12,872 bases of DNA, from positions 1 through 12,872 of the forward strand of contig JAVVEZ010000092.1 in the NCBI GenBank assembly GCA_032250895.1, given 5' to 3'. Both the position numbers and the translations under genes were made by a program. The notes beneath the pieces were generated by a model, which did no database searches, was not told the DNA's origin, and saw nothing but the letters and a program-made list of their open reading frames with translations. The DNA is from JAVVEZ01 sp032250895. Lineage in GTDB: Bacteria; Pseudomonadota; Gammaproteobacteria; Pseudomonadales; Pseudohongiellaceae. Positions 5,332 to 12,822 of this stretch are shown piece after piece (within the stretch, counting starts at the first letter, position 1; every line of letters begins with the position of its first letter).

Positions 5332-7551
5332 ATGCCATCGCATCCTTTCACTCTTTTTGCCACCTGCCCCCGGGGGCTTGAAGGCCTGCTCAAAACCGAG
5401 CTGGAACAACTCGGTGCGCAGGCAAGCCGGGAAACACTTGCCGGGCTGCATTTTCAGGCGGATCTGGCAGGGCTGTACCGTATCTGTCTGTGGTCACGCC
5501 TGGCCAGCCGGGTGCTCTTGCCATTGACAAGCTGCCCGGGCGAATCGATAAGCGGTATCTATCATGCCTGTTATGAGTTCCCCTGGGAAGCGCAGATCAG
5601 CCCGGACAGCAGCCTGCTCGTGGATTTCAATGGCAGCAATGCGGCCATTGGCAACACCCGTTTCGGCGCACAGAAGGTCAAGGATGCCCTGGTTGACCGG
5701 ATGCGCAACCTCTGTGGCAGGCGGCCACAGGTGGACAAAGGCGATCCTGACATCCGCATCCACGCCAACCTGCAGAAGGGGCAGTTAAAAATTGGGCTTG
5801 ACCTGGGCGGCGGCAGTCTCGGCAATCGTGGTTACCTGATGCAGCACAGTCGCGACGCCCTGAAAAACAACCTGGCCGCCGCCCTGCTGATTCGTGCCGG
5901 ATGGCCGGACCTGCATCGTCACAAAGCGCCCTTGATCGATCCCCTGTGTGAACGCGGCACCTTGCTGATCGAGGCGGCGCTGATGGCCGGTGACATCGCA
6001 CCGGGACTCTACCGGAGCCGTTTCGGTTTTGAAAAATGGCTGAAGCACGAACCCGAACTGTGGCAGCAGGTCCGGGCGGAGGCCGTCCTCCGACGGCAGC
6101 GGGGCCTGGAGCGGATGCCGTCAATCACCGGTTACTGCGAGGCCCCGGCTGCTTTCAGCCAGGCCCGCGATTCGATCAAAAGTGCAGGCCTGGACAAGGT
6201 CATAAACCTGCATGAAAAAGCACTGGCCAGCATTCCGGCACCTGCCCCGGGAACCGCCACGGGTCTGCTGATCAGCTGTTTCCCCTATGTCGAGGAAGCC
6301 GATGAACAGACACGCCTTGCTGCTTCCTACCGTGAATTCGGACAAAAATTTAAAAACGATTTCCCCGGCTGGCACGCCGCGTTGCTCACCGGCAATCCCG
6401 GCCTCGCCCGCCATCTGAATATTCAGGCCCGCAAAAAATACCACTTGCACCAGGGCCCGATTCCCAGCCAACTCCTGTGTTTTATCAGCAGCCCGGACTA
6501 TTTCTACCAGCGCGAAGCCGAGCCTGAACACAAACCCGAAAGCACCGTGCCCGATCTGTCGGAAGGTGCGCTGATGTTTTCAAACCGCATCCACAAGAAT
6601 CTGAAGAAATTTGCCAAATGGCGCAAAAAAAATGCCATCAGCTGCTATCGCCTGTATGACGCTGACATGCCGGAATATGCCGTCGCCGTCGATATCTATG
6701 GCGATTACGCCCACGTGCAGGAATACGCCGCGCCCAAAAAAATCGATGCGGAAAAAGCCAGACGGCGCTTTCAGGAGATACAGGCAGTGCTGCCCCTGGC
6801 ACTGGGCATCCCCGCACAGAATATTGCCTGGAAGGAGCGCCGCCCGCAGAAGGGGAAATCCCAGTATGAAAAGCTGCATAAGCCAGAGCCGGGCATCTGG
6901 AAACAAAGCAGCACCGCAGCACTGATCCCGGTGAACGAAGGCAGGGCCAGGCTGCTGATCAATCTGCATGACTATCTCGACGTCGGACTGTTTCTGGACC
7001 ATCGCCCCCTGCGCTTGAAAATTGCGGAAATGGCGCCGAAGAAACGCTTTCTGAACCTCTTCTGCTATACGGCAACGGCCACCGTTCATGCCGCGCTCGG
7101 CGGCGCCAGCAGCTCCGTCAGTGTCGATATGTCGAAGACCTATCTGGACTGGGCAGACCAAAACTTCGCCTTGAATGCTATCAATACCCGTCAGCACCGA
7201 CTGGTTCGGGCGGATTGTCTGCAATGGCTGAAAAGCTGCGATGAACGATTCGATCTGATTCTGCTGGACCCCCCGTCCTTCTCGAACTCGAAGAAAATGG
7301 CAGATGTACTGGATGTGCAGCAGGACCATGTCAGCCTGATCCGGCAGTGCATGGCTCTGCTGGCCAGGCATGGCAGTCTGTTTTTCTCCACCAACCTGCG
7401 CAGCTTCAAGCTGGATGCCGAAGCGCTGTCAACTTACTCTGTGAAAAATATTTCTGCTGAAACGCTGGACCGGGATTTTGAACAGAACCGAAAAATCCAC
7501 CAGTGCTGGTTGCTCAGAGCCAACAAGGTGGAAAAACCGTCATCGCCCTGA
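5332..7551 (+). CDS. rlmL: Fused 23S rRNA methyltransferase RlmKL with a degenerate RlmL domain
   Basis: A 739-residue two-domain enzyme. In known homologues the N-terminal RlmL half makes m2G2445 and the C-terminal RlmK half makes m7G2069 of 23S rRNA. I chose ATG 5332 because the family begins at LFATCPRGLEGLLKTEL; AGGAA is at 5316-5320. An in-frame GTG at 5275 would add 19 unlikely residues. A THUMP-like region covers about 45-160, ending in LKNNLAAALLIRAGWP. The RlmL domain then shows DPLCERGT (203-210) for DPxCGSGT, YCEAPAA (268-274) where an acidic SAM-contacting residue is usual, and CFPYVEE (316-322) for NPPYGER, so that half looks inactive. The RlmK half (from about 412) is well kept, including DPPSFSNSKKM from 646, although motif I has YTATAT with Ala581 for the usual Gly. 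There is no frameshift. Confidence 0.92.
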   Translation: MPSHPFTLFATCPRGLEGLLKTELEQLGAQASRETLAGLHFQADLAGLYRICLWSRLASRVLLPLTSCPGESISGIYHACYEFPWEAQISPDSSLLVDFNGSNAAIGNTRFGAQKVKDALVDRMRNLCGRRPQVDKGDPDIRIHANLQKGQLKIGLDLGGGSLGNRGYLMQHSRDALKNNLAAALLIRAGWPDLHRHKAPLIDPLCERGTLLIEAALMAGDIAPGLYRSRFGFEKWLKHEPELWQQVRAEAVLRRQRGLERMPSITGYCEAPAAFSQARDSIKSAGLDKVINLHEKALASIPAPAPGTATGLLISCFPYVEEADEQTRLAASYREFGQKFKNDFPGWHAALLTGNPGLARHLNIQARKKYHLHQGPIPSQLLCFISSPDYFYQREAEPEHKPESTVPDLSEGALMFSNRIHKNLKKFAKWRKKNAISCYRLYDADMPEYAVAVDIYGDYAHVQEYAAPKKIDAEKARRRFQEIQAVLPLALGIPAQNIAWKERRPQKGKSQYEKLHKPEPGIWKQSSTAALIPVNEGRARLLINLHDYLDVGLFLDHRPLRLKIAEMAPKKRFLNLFCYTATATVHAALGGASSSVSVDMSKTYLDWADQNFALNAINTRQHRLVRADCLQWLKSCDERFDLILLDPPSFSNSKKMADVLDVQQDHVSLIRQCMALLARHGSLFFSTNLRSFKLDAEALSTYSVKNISAETLDRDFEQNRKIHQCWLLRANKVEKPSSP

Positions 7552-7628
7552 AACCGGGGGCAGGCCAGCGTCCTGGCATAGTCGGCCTGGTTGAAATGCC
7601 GGTAGTAGGTTTCGATAATATCTTTCAT
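7434..7628 (-). pseudogene. Possible truncated NTF2/SnoaL-like gene fragment antisense to the rlmKL end
   Basis: The ATG at 7628-7626 overlaps the TGA stop of the DUF6152-like gene (TGATG), a typical translational-coupling junction. The first residues, MKDIIETYYRHFNQADYART, resemble the first helix of NTF2/SnoaL-like proteins. After about 26 codons the frame runs antisense into the last 118 bases of rlmKL and no longer resembles a family, ending after 64 codons. I read this as the 5' remnant of a gene truncated at a rearrangement junction. It could instead be a short chance ORF. Confidence 0.3.
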
Positions 7629-8014
7629 CAACTGCGGTCCGGATACAGATTGTAAAGTTGCTCGCCCACTTGCAGGCGCTCGGTCTTCATTTCAAAGGTG
7701 GCCTCGTCCCGATGCCGGTGGCCGTAGGCGGTAATGGTATCACCGACGTCCACCATCGCGGCCTTGAGTCCGGCCCTGCGGGTCCGTGCCGGCGGACTTA
7801 ACAACAGGTTCCATTGCTGGCCGTCGGCCTCGACGGTCATGCGGTCGTGGGGATTGCCAAAATGCTTTTCCACCACCGTCGCGGTCAGCGTGAAATCCTG
7901 ATCGCCGTTGTACCAGGACCAGCCGTGGTGTGCCACTGCCGTGGTGGTGGCAGTGCCGAAGAACAGGCTGAACAGCAAGGTCAACGAGAAAGCTCTGAAG
8001 CTGAAAATATTCAT
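7628..8014 (-). CDS. Small exported protein, DUF6152-like
   Basis: 128 residues. Residues 1-28 form a signal peptide ending AVA, and the mature protein begins HHGWSWYNGDQDFTLTATVV. A mature start AHH-x followed by a small beta domain with TGTV-like, NPH (FGNPHDRM) and GDT-x-TAYGHR elements matches what I recall of the DUF6152 family, whose function is unknown. It probably acts in the periplasm. I chose ATG 8014 because AGGAGG stands at ideal distance and the signal peptide begins there; the longer frame to 8068 has no such support. It lies downstream of the peptide transporter gene on the same strand, 107 bases away. Confidence 0.7.
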   Translation of the reverse strand: MNIFSFRAFSLTLLFSLFFGTATTTAVAHHGWSWYNGDQDFTLTATVVEKHFGNPHDRMTVEADGQQWNLLLSPPARTRRAGLKAAMVDVGDTITAYGHRHRDEATFEMKTERLQVGEQLYNLYPDRS

Positions 8015-8038
8015 GTGTTTCCTCCTCAAAATGTATAG

Positions 8039-8108
8039 GGAAGCTCTGATCGAGCCCTCTACCGTCACCCCGGCGCAAACCGGGGTGAGGAGCTATTCAG
8101 AGCCTGCC
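8039..8108. repeat. Palindromic intergenic repeat, possibly related to the MITE at 462-621
   Basis: The left side GGAAGCTCTGA (8039-8049) differs at one base from the MITE end GGAACCTCTGA. The right side contains TATTCAGAG (8094-8102), identical to the inner part of the other MITE end. Between them TCACCCCGG (8065-8073) and CCGGGGTGA (8080-8088) form a perfect 9-bp stem with a 6-base loop. No U-tract follows on either strand. It may be a degenerate repeat or a transcript-stabilising or attenuating hairpin between the transporter gene and the gene ending at 7628. Confidence 0.45.
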
Positions 8109-8121
8109 TGGAAAACCGGGC

Positions 8122-9846
8122 TCAATCCGCTCCATGCATCATTTTTTTGATCAGCGGTGAAATCAGCAACATCACGAAGGCTATCGCCATTGCAATGTAA
8201 CCCACCTGCGAATAGACCTCAACATAGGTAAGCTTGGCGGCAGTGATGTCCGCCAATTGCCCGCCGATGGTTTCAGCGCCGGTGGTGGAGGCAATGACGC
8301 CGGCCAGATAATTGGACAAGCCACTGTACAGGAACCAGGCTCCCATGGTCATGCCCACCGCCCGGGCAGGGGCCAGTTTGGTCACGGCAGACAGTCCCAC
8401 CGGCGATACCATCAGCTCTCCCATGGTATGAATCCAGTAGATCAGAAAGATGTAATACACCGCCGTCATGCCGGTGTCGCCGGAAAGTTTTATGCCGGCC
8501 ACCAGGGATAAAAACCCGAGTCCGGCCAGAAACACCCCCACGGCAAATTTGACCGGAGCCGACGGGTTTATCCGCCGCCGCGCCATCACCACCCAGAGCC
8601 AGGCCAACAATGGCGCAAAGATCACGATGAACATGGCATTCAGTGACTGGAATACCGGCGCCGGCACCGACATCCCCAGCATCGTCCTGTCCACCAGACG
8701 ATCCGTGAACAGGTTCAGTGAGGAACCGGCCTGCTCAAACAGGGCCCAGAAAGGAATCTGTGCCAGGATGAAATAAATGCCCGCCAGCATCCGGCTGCGT
8801 TCCTGCTCCTGGCAGCCGACCATGGCATAGCCCAGCAACAGGACAAAAATAACGATCCCGAGCAAGCCGACATAACTCTGATCCACCAGGTGCGCATTCA
8901 TCACCAGCAGCATCGACACCAGAATAATGCCAAGACCGGCGAGATAACACAGGGCCTCGATGCTGAGCAGCTTCCAGATTTTCTGTTTCAGCTTTTCCGG
9001 ATCCGGCGGTTCCGCCTTGCCTTCCAGCCAGGGCTGATATTTCAGAAAAATGCTCAGTCCGAACAACATACCGATACCGGCCAGCCCGAAGCCGTATTTC
9101 CAACCATGGACAATGCCCAGATAACCACAGAAAATTGACGACAGAAAGGCCCCCAGATTGATCCCCATATAGAAAATCGTGAACCCGGAATCGCGGCGCT
9201 GGTCACCAAAACCGTAGAGCGCCCCCACAATGGTGGAAATATTGGCCTTGAGAAAGCCCACCCCGGCGATGATGAGCGCCAGCGACAGGTAGAGTATATT
9301 CAGATATACGGCTTCGGTTTCGATCCTGAGTGCATAGCTGTCGGTGGCGATGACCGCCGGCAGCCCCACCGCGAGCGGGTCGGCCACCAGCATGTTCGTG
9401 GCCCCCTCACTGAAACTGATGCGGGAAAACCCCTGGGACGACACCACGATCTGATTGGCATCGCCACCCCGGCCATCCAGCGTCAGTTGGTATTCGCTAC
9501 CATTGTAGGTCATGATCTGCTTTGAGCCATTCCCCTCAAAGACCATGCCGAAGTGGCCCAGCACCAACAGCATGGCGCCAAAGGTCACTGCTTTTCTCGA
9601 ACCCAGATAGCGGTCCGCCAGCGTACCCCCAACAATGGTCATGACATAGACCAGGGCAGTGTAGGCACCGTAGAGAACCGTCGAGCGCTCATCGGAAAAC
9701 AGAAAATGCTGGGTCAGATAAAGAATCAGCAGGCCCCGCATTCCATAATAGGAAAAACGTTCCCACATTTCCGTGAAGAAGAGAATGACCAGCCCCCGGG
9801 GATGACCAAAAATGGTCCGGGTACTGGCAACAGCAGTCTCTGACAT
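8122..9846 (-). CDS. POT/PTR family proton-dependent peptide transporter
   Basis: A 574-residue polytopic inner-membrane protein of the proton-dependent oligopeptide transporter family. The ExxER motif is present as EMWERFSYYG (Glu26, Glu29, Arg30), with GTLADRYLG after helix 2, FLKANISTIVG near 198-208 (usually FxKPNIS), FYMGINLGAF at 225-234 and MGELMVSPVGLSAVTKLAP near the C-terminus. It should import di- and tripeptides with protons. Between helices 3 and 4 there is a roughly 75-residue insertion (about 104-180), beta-rich and hydrophilic, absent from short homologues such as E. coli DtpA; I recall such loops in some other proteobacterial members. GGAG precedes the ATG. The substrate range cannot be told from sequence. 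Confidence 0.92.
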   Translation of the reverse strand: MSETAVASTRTIFGHPRGLVILFFTEMWERFSYYGMRGLLILYLTQHFLFSDERSTVLYGAYTALVYVMTIVGGTLADRYLGSRKAVTFGAMLLVLGHFGMVFEGNGSKQIMTYNGSEYQLTLDGRGGDANQIVVSSQGFSRISFSEGATNMLVADPLAVGLPAVIATDSYALRIETEAVYLNILYLSLALIIAGVGFLKANISTIVGALYGFGDQRRDSGFTIFYMGINLGAFLSSIFCGYLGIVHGWKYGFGLAGIGMLFGLSIFLKYQPWLEGKAEPPDPEKLKQKIWKLLSIEALCYLAGLGIILVSMLLVMNAHLVDQSYVGLLGIVIFVLLLGYAMVGCQEQERSRMLAGIYFILAQIPFWALFEQAGSSLNLFTDRLVDRTMLGMSVPAPVFQSLNAMFIVIFAPLLAWLWVVMARRRINPSAPVKFAVGVFLAGLGFLSLVAGIKLSGDTGMTAVYYIFLIYWIHTMGELMVSPVGLSAVTKLAPARAVGMTMGAWFLYSGLSNYLAGVIASTTGAETIGGQLADITAAKLTYVEVYSQVGYIAMAIAFVMLLISPLIKKMMHGAD

Positions 9847-9914
9847 GCGAACTCCGATAACAGGCTGATGGGCAGGCGCACCCGGAAGCCCGACTCCCCG
9901 CCGGGCAAGCCCCG

Positions 9915-9943
9915 AGAATAAATAGCCTCACGGACAAAATCAA
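9915..9943 (-). promoter_or_regulatory. Candidate sigma-70 promoter for the peptide transporter gene
   Basis: On the minus strand, TTGATT (plus coordinates 9938-9943) and TATTCT (9915-9920) are separated by 17 bases. They lie about 70 bases upstream of the transporter start. The leader between them and the gene is G+C-rich with runs that could fold. Confidence 0.45.
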
Positions 9944-10028
9944 TCACTTATGAAAGGGGCCTGGCCTTTCCCGCTCGTAAACCTCAGCCTGAAATCGACG
10001 GGAATGTTTGGATATCGAGTAGAGATCT

Positions 10029-10061
10029 TGCAGGGTATGCCGATATTTTTGGTAGCATACC
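10029..10061 (+). promoter_or_regulatory. Candidate promoter overlapping an operator-like inverted repeat, upstream of the MFS gene
   Basis: TTGCAG (10029-10034) and TAGCAT (10053-10058), 18 bases apart, form a plausible promoter. A perfect 7-bp inverted repeat, GGTATGC (10034-10040) and GCATACC (10055-10061), with 14 bases between, overlaps the spacer and -10 region. That is a position where a repressor could block the MFS gene starting at 10092. No regulator gene is present in the window. Confidence 0.4.
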
Positions 10062-10091
10062 GCATCCTCAACACAGGCAGTTGTCATCACC

Positions 10092-11483
10092 ATGTCCCGG
10101 CACTCCAGTTTGCTGCGCCAGACCCTCACCTATTCCCAGAAGGAAGCGGTGGCCTCCGCCACGATGACTGCCACCGGCGATAACTTTTTCAATGCCTTTG
10201 CCGTCTACCTGCAGGCCAGCACCATGCAAATGGGCTGGTTGACAGCCTTTCCCCAACTCCTCGGTGCGGCCATGCAGCTGCTGTCGGTCTGGATAAGCGC
10301 CTGGTTTCCGTGTCGGCAACTGGTGACGGTGGTGGCCGTCTTTCAGGCTGTCGTGGTCCTGCTGATCGCGATGCTTGCCGTTTTTCATCCCGGCAATGCC
10401 ATGATCCTGCTGATCGTGCTGGCCGTGCTCTATCACAGCGCCATGAACCTGATTCAGCCCCAGTGGCGGGCCTGGATGGGCAGCCTGGTGCCCAAAAGGC
10501 GGCGCGGTCTGTTCTTCGCCTCCCGCACCCGCCTCACCATGGGGACATCGTTGGCCGTCTTCATCGGTGGCGGGGCCCTGCTGTATGCAGGAGAAAAACT
10601 TCAGGTGCCTTGGCTGGGTTTCACCATCTTGTTCGGGGTAGCCGCCTGCGGCCGGCTTCTTTCCAGTCGTTTTCTCTGGCTGATGCACGACCCCGCCCCC
10701 CATCACACCCTGGAAGGACAAGGTGTTTTCATCGCTACACTGAAGGAAATCCGCAAGGCCCTGCATGACGACGTGTTTCGTCACTACAGTTTTTTTGTCG
10801 CGGGCATGCAGGGGATGGTGGCCATCTCGGCACCTTTTTTTGCGGTCTACATGCTCAAGGAACTGGACTTCAACTATTTTCAGTTCAGCCTCAACAGCGT
10901 TGCGTCCATTGCCACCCAGTTCCTGAGCCTGAAATTCTGGGGCCGCCTCAGCGATCGTTATGGCAACCGTCTGGTAATGCTGAGTTGCAGCAGCATGATT
11001 CCAGTGATCCCCGCCCTCTGGTTGGTCTCTCCTGATTTTTATTATCTGTTCTTGTTGCAAATGCTGTCCGGTCTGTTCTGGAGTGGTTTCACGCTGAGCA
11101 CGGCCAACTACCTCTACGACATTCGCCCGCATCGCACCAATTTTGCCACTTACGCCGCCGCACAATCCGGCATCGGCGCCATCATGGTATTCATCGGAGC
11201 CGCCGCCGGGGGCCTGCTGGCAAGCCATGCCGACAGCCTCAGGGCGCTGCTGCCCTTCACACTGAGCAGTTCTCTGTTCATCGTGTTCCTGACCAGCGGC
11301 ATCATGCGCGCCCTGGTCCTGCTGTGGTTCATACCCCGTGCCGTGGAACCGCATATCCGGCCCCGTCCCCGACTCCTGCAGATCATCTACCGGGTTTCGC
11401 GCTTCAACCCCATCTCTGGCGTGGTACTGGATTGGCTTACGGTCACCGAGCGAAAACCACGGGATCAGCCCCCCGAGGAATAA
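10092..11483 (+). CDS. MFS transporter of unknown substrate
   Basis: 463 residues with about 12 hydrophobic segments, so an inner-membrane major facilitator. The second half carries an MFS motif-A sequence, GRLSDRYGNR, at 284-293. Residues 128-145 (WMGSLVPKRRRGLFFASR) match the W-x-x-x-LVP-x-RRRG-x-[FY] loop of a common subgroup of uncharacterised bacterial MFS proteins. The start has only a weak ribosome site (AGGCAG, 11 bases upstream). Met25 is an alternative start but would remove conserved helix-1 sequence. The gene is followed on the same strand by cfa after 172 bases. Substrate is unknown, and the neighbour suggests no clear one. Confidence 0.82.
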   Translation: MSRHSSLLRQTLTYSQKEAVASATMTATGDNFFNAFAVYLQASTMQMGWLTAFPQLLGAAMQLLSVWISAWFPCRQLVTVVAVFQAVVVLLIAMLAVFHPGNAMILLIVLAVLYHSAMNLIQPQWRAWMGSLVPKRRRGLFFASRTRLTMGTSLAVFIGGGALLYAGEKLQVPWLGFTILFGVAACGRLLSSRFLWLMHDPAPHHTLEGQGVFIATLKEIRKALHDDVFRHYSFFVAGMQGMVAISAPFFAVYMLKELDFNYFQFSLNSVASIATQFLSLKFWGRLSDRYGNRLVMLSCSSMIPVIPALWLVSPDFYYLFLLQMLSGLFWSGFTLSTANYLYDIRPHRTNFATYAAAQSGIGAIMVFIGAAAGGLLASHADSLRALLPFTLSSSLFIVFLTSGIMRALVLLWFIPRAVEPHIRPRPRLLQIIYRVSRFNPISGVVLDWLTVTERKPRDQPPEE

Positions 11484-11557
11484 GGCGAAGTGGCCAATTC
11501 CGGAAATAATTAAGGCTTTTCATCGTGATTCCTTTTTTGGCAAAATAGCCCGGCGGC

Positions 11558-11618
11558 CCCTCCATGCTCTGGAGGGCTGCCTGACCCGGAGCTCTGGGCA
11601 GCCTACTGCCCAGAGCAT
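11558..11618 (+). promoter_or_regulatory. Leader with mutually exclusive hairpins before cfa
   Basis: Two simple hairpins are visible: CCCTCCA/TGGAGGG (11558-11564 with 11570-11576) and GCTCTGGGCAG/CTGCCCAGAGC (11591-11601 with 11606-11616, loop CCTA, perfect 11 bp). An alternative fold pairs ATGCTCTGG (11564-11572) with CCAGAGCAT (11610-11618) and, nested inside, GGCTGCC (11575-11581) with GGCAGCC (11597-11603), which excludes both. No U-tract follows the second hairpin. It may be an attenuator-like leader for cfa, an mRNA-stability element or the terminator of the MFS gene. Confidence 0.4.
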
Positions 11619-11655
11619 CAACAGCATTACAACAATAAAAATGTTGGGGTGATCC

Positions 11656-12819
11656 ATGCTATTGAAAATACTTGAGAAAAATATCAGATCGGGCATTCTG
11701 CACCTCCACATGCCCGATGGTCACAGTTACCGCTTTGGTGACCACGGCATCGAGGCACACTGGTATATCAAGGATCAGGCCGTCACCCGGCGCATCGCCA
11801 CCGACTGGGAATTCCAGATGGGAGAGACCTATACCCGGGGTCTCTGGGATTGCGGCAGTCATGAACTCGGCAAACTGCTGGCCGTATTGCGCGCCAACTT
11901 TGCCTCCTCCCAGGTCAGCCGCTGGCTGCAACCTTACTCGGCCCTGTTGCAGTGGAACAAAATCACCCGCAGTTATGCCAATGTCGCGCACCATTATGAT
12001 GTTCCGGAAGGGGTCTTCCGCAAATTTCTTGATCAGGAGATGTTCTATTCCTGTGCTTATTTTGCGCAGGAGGCGTTCACACTGGAGCAGGCCCAACAAG
12101 CCAAGGCCAGACACATTGCCGAAAAATTATTGCTGGAGCCGGGGCAGAAGATACTGGACATCGGTTGTGGCTGGGGCAGCATGGCTTTTTATCTGGCGCA
12201 GCATTACGACTGCGAAGTGGTCGGCATCACCCTGTCGAAGGAACAACTGGCCGTTGCCGAAAAAGAAGCACAAAAAAGAGCTGTAAAGAATGTCCGTTTT
12301 CAACTGGCGGACTATCGGGAGCACCAGGGCCTATATGACAGGATAGTCAGCATAGGCATGTTCGAGCACGTCGGGAAACCCTTCTATGCCACCTATTTTC
12401 GACGCATCCGGGAGATGCTGACGGCCTCGGGCATTGCGCTGGTCCACAGCATCGGCCGCAGTGGACCGCCGGGCATCACCAATCCCTGGATTCGCAAGTA
12501 CATCTTCCCGGGTGGCAGCACCCCGGCACTCAGCGAAATAGCGTCCGGCGTTGAGCTCAGCGGGCTGATGAGCACCGACATTGAAGTCTGGCGCCTGCAC
12601 TATGCCCGGACGCTGCACCACTGGCTCGAACGCTTCCAGCATAACCGTGCGGCTATCAGGGCCATCATGAGCGAGGAATTCTGCCGCATGTGGGAATTTT
12701 ATCTGGCGGCGTGTGAAGCCTCCTTTGAATATTCCAATCTCGTGGTTTATCAACTGCAACTGGCCCGGCAGCACGGCAGCGTACCCATCACCCGCGACTA
12801 TCTGTATCAAGAAAAATAG
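11656..12819 (+). CDS. cfa: Cyclopropane-fatty-acyl-phospholipid synthase (SAM-dependent)
   Basis: 387 residues, close to the family's usual length. It transfers a methylene group from SAM to cis double bonds of membrane phospholipid acyl chains. Key features are HYDVPEGVFRKFLDQEMFYSCAYF at 113-136, SAM motif I DIGCGWG at 168-174, GMFEHVGKPFY at 234-244 and HSIGRSG at 264-270 followed by WIRKYIFPGG. Residues equivalent to the bicarbonate and active-site set of the E. coli enzyme are all present: Cys133, Glu237, His264, Ile266 and Tyr316. The N-terminal lipid-binding region (1-110) is present and undamaged. GGGGTGA lies upstream of the ATG. Cyclopropanation usually rises in stationary phase or stress; the 5' leader may contribute to control. 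Confidence 0.92.
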   Translation: MLLKILEKNIRSGILHLHMPDGHSYRFGDHGIEAHWYIKDQAVTRRIATDWEFQMGETYTRGLWDCGSHELGKLLAVLRANFASSQVSRWLQPYSALLQWNKITRSYANVAHHYDVPEGVFRKFLDQEMFYSCAYFAQEAFTLEQAQQAKARHIAEKLLLEPGQKILDIGCGWGSMAFYLAQHYDCEVVGITLSKEQLAVAEKEAQKRAVKNVRFQLADYREHQGLYDRIVSIGMFEHVGKPFYATYFRRIREMLTASGIALVHSIGRSGPPGITNPWIRKYIFPGGSTPALSEIASGVELSGLMSTDIEVWRLHYARTLHHWLERFQHNRAAIRAIMSEEFCRMWEFYLAACEASFEYSNLVVYQLQLARQHGSVPITRDYLYQEK

Positions 12820-12822
12820 TAA

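Noticed and set aside
6580..7371. 263-codon open frame on the minus strand
   Set aside because: It is antisense to the well-conserved RlmK domain and has no recognisable domain or good ribosome site.
8015..8068. Longer N-terminus for the DUF6152-like protein
   Set aside because: It would put an 18-residue basic leader before an ideal signal peptide. AGGAGG is positioned for ATG 8014.
10068..11354. 428-codon open frame on the minus strand
   Set aside because: It is antisense to the MFS gene. Its product is rich in Gln, His and Gly, with no membrane or domain pattern, typical of a shadow frame in G+C-rich DNA.
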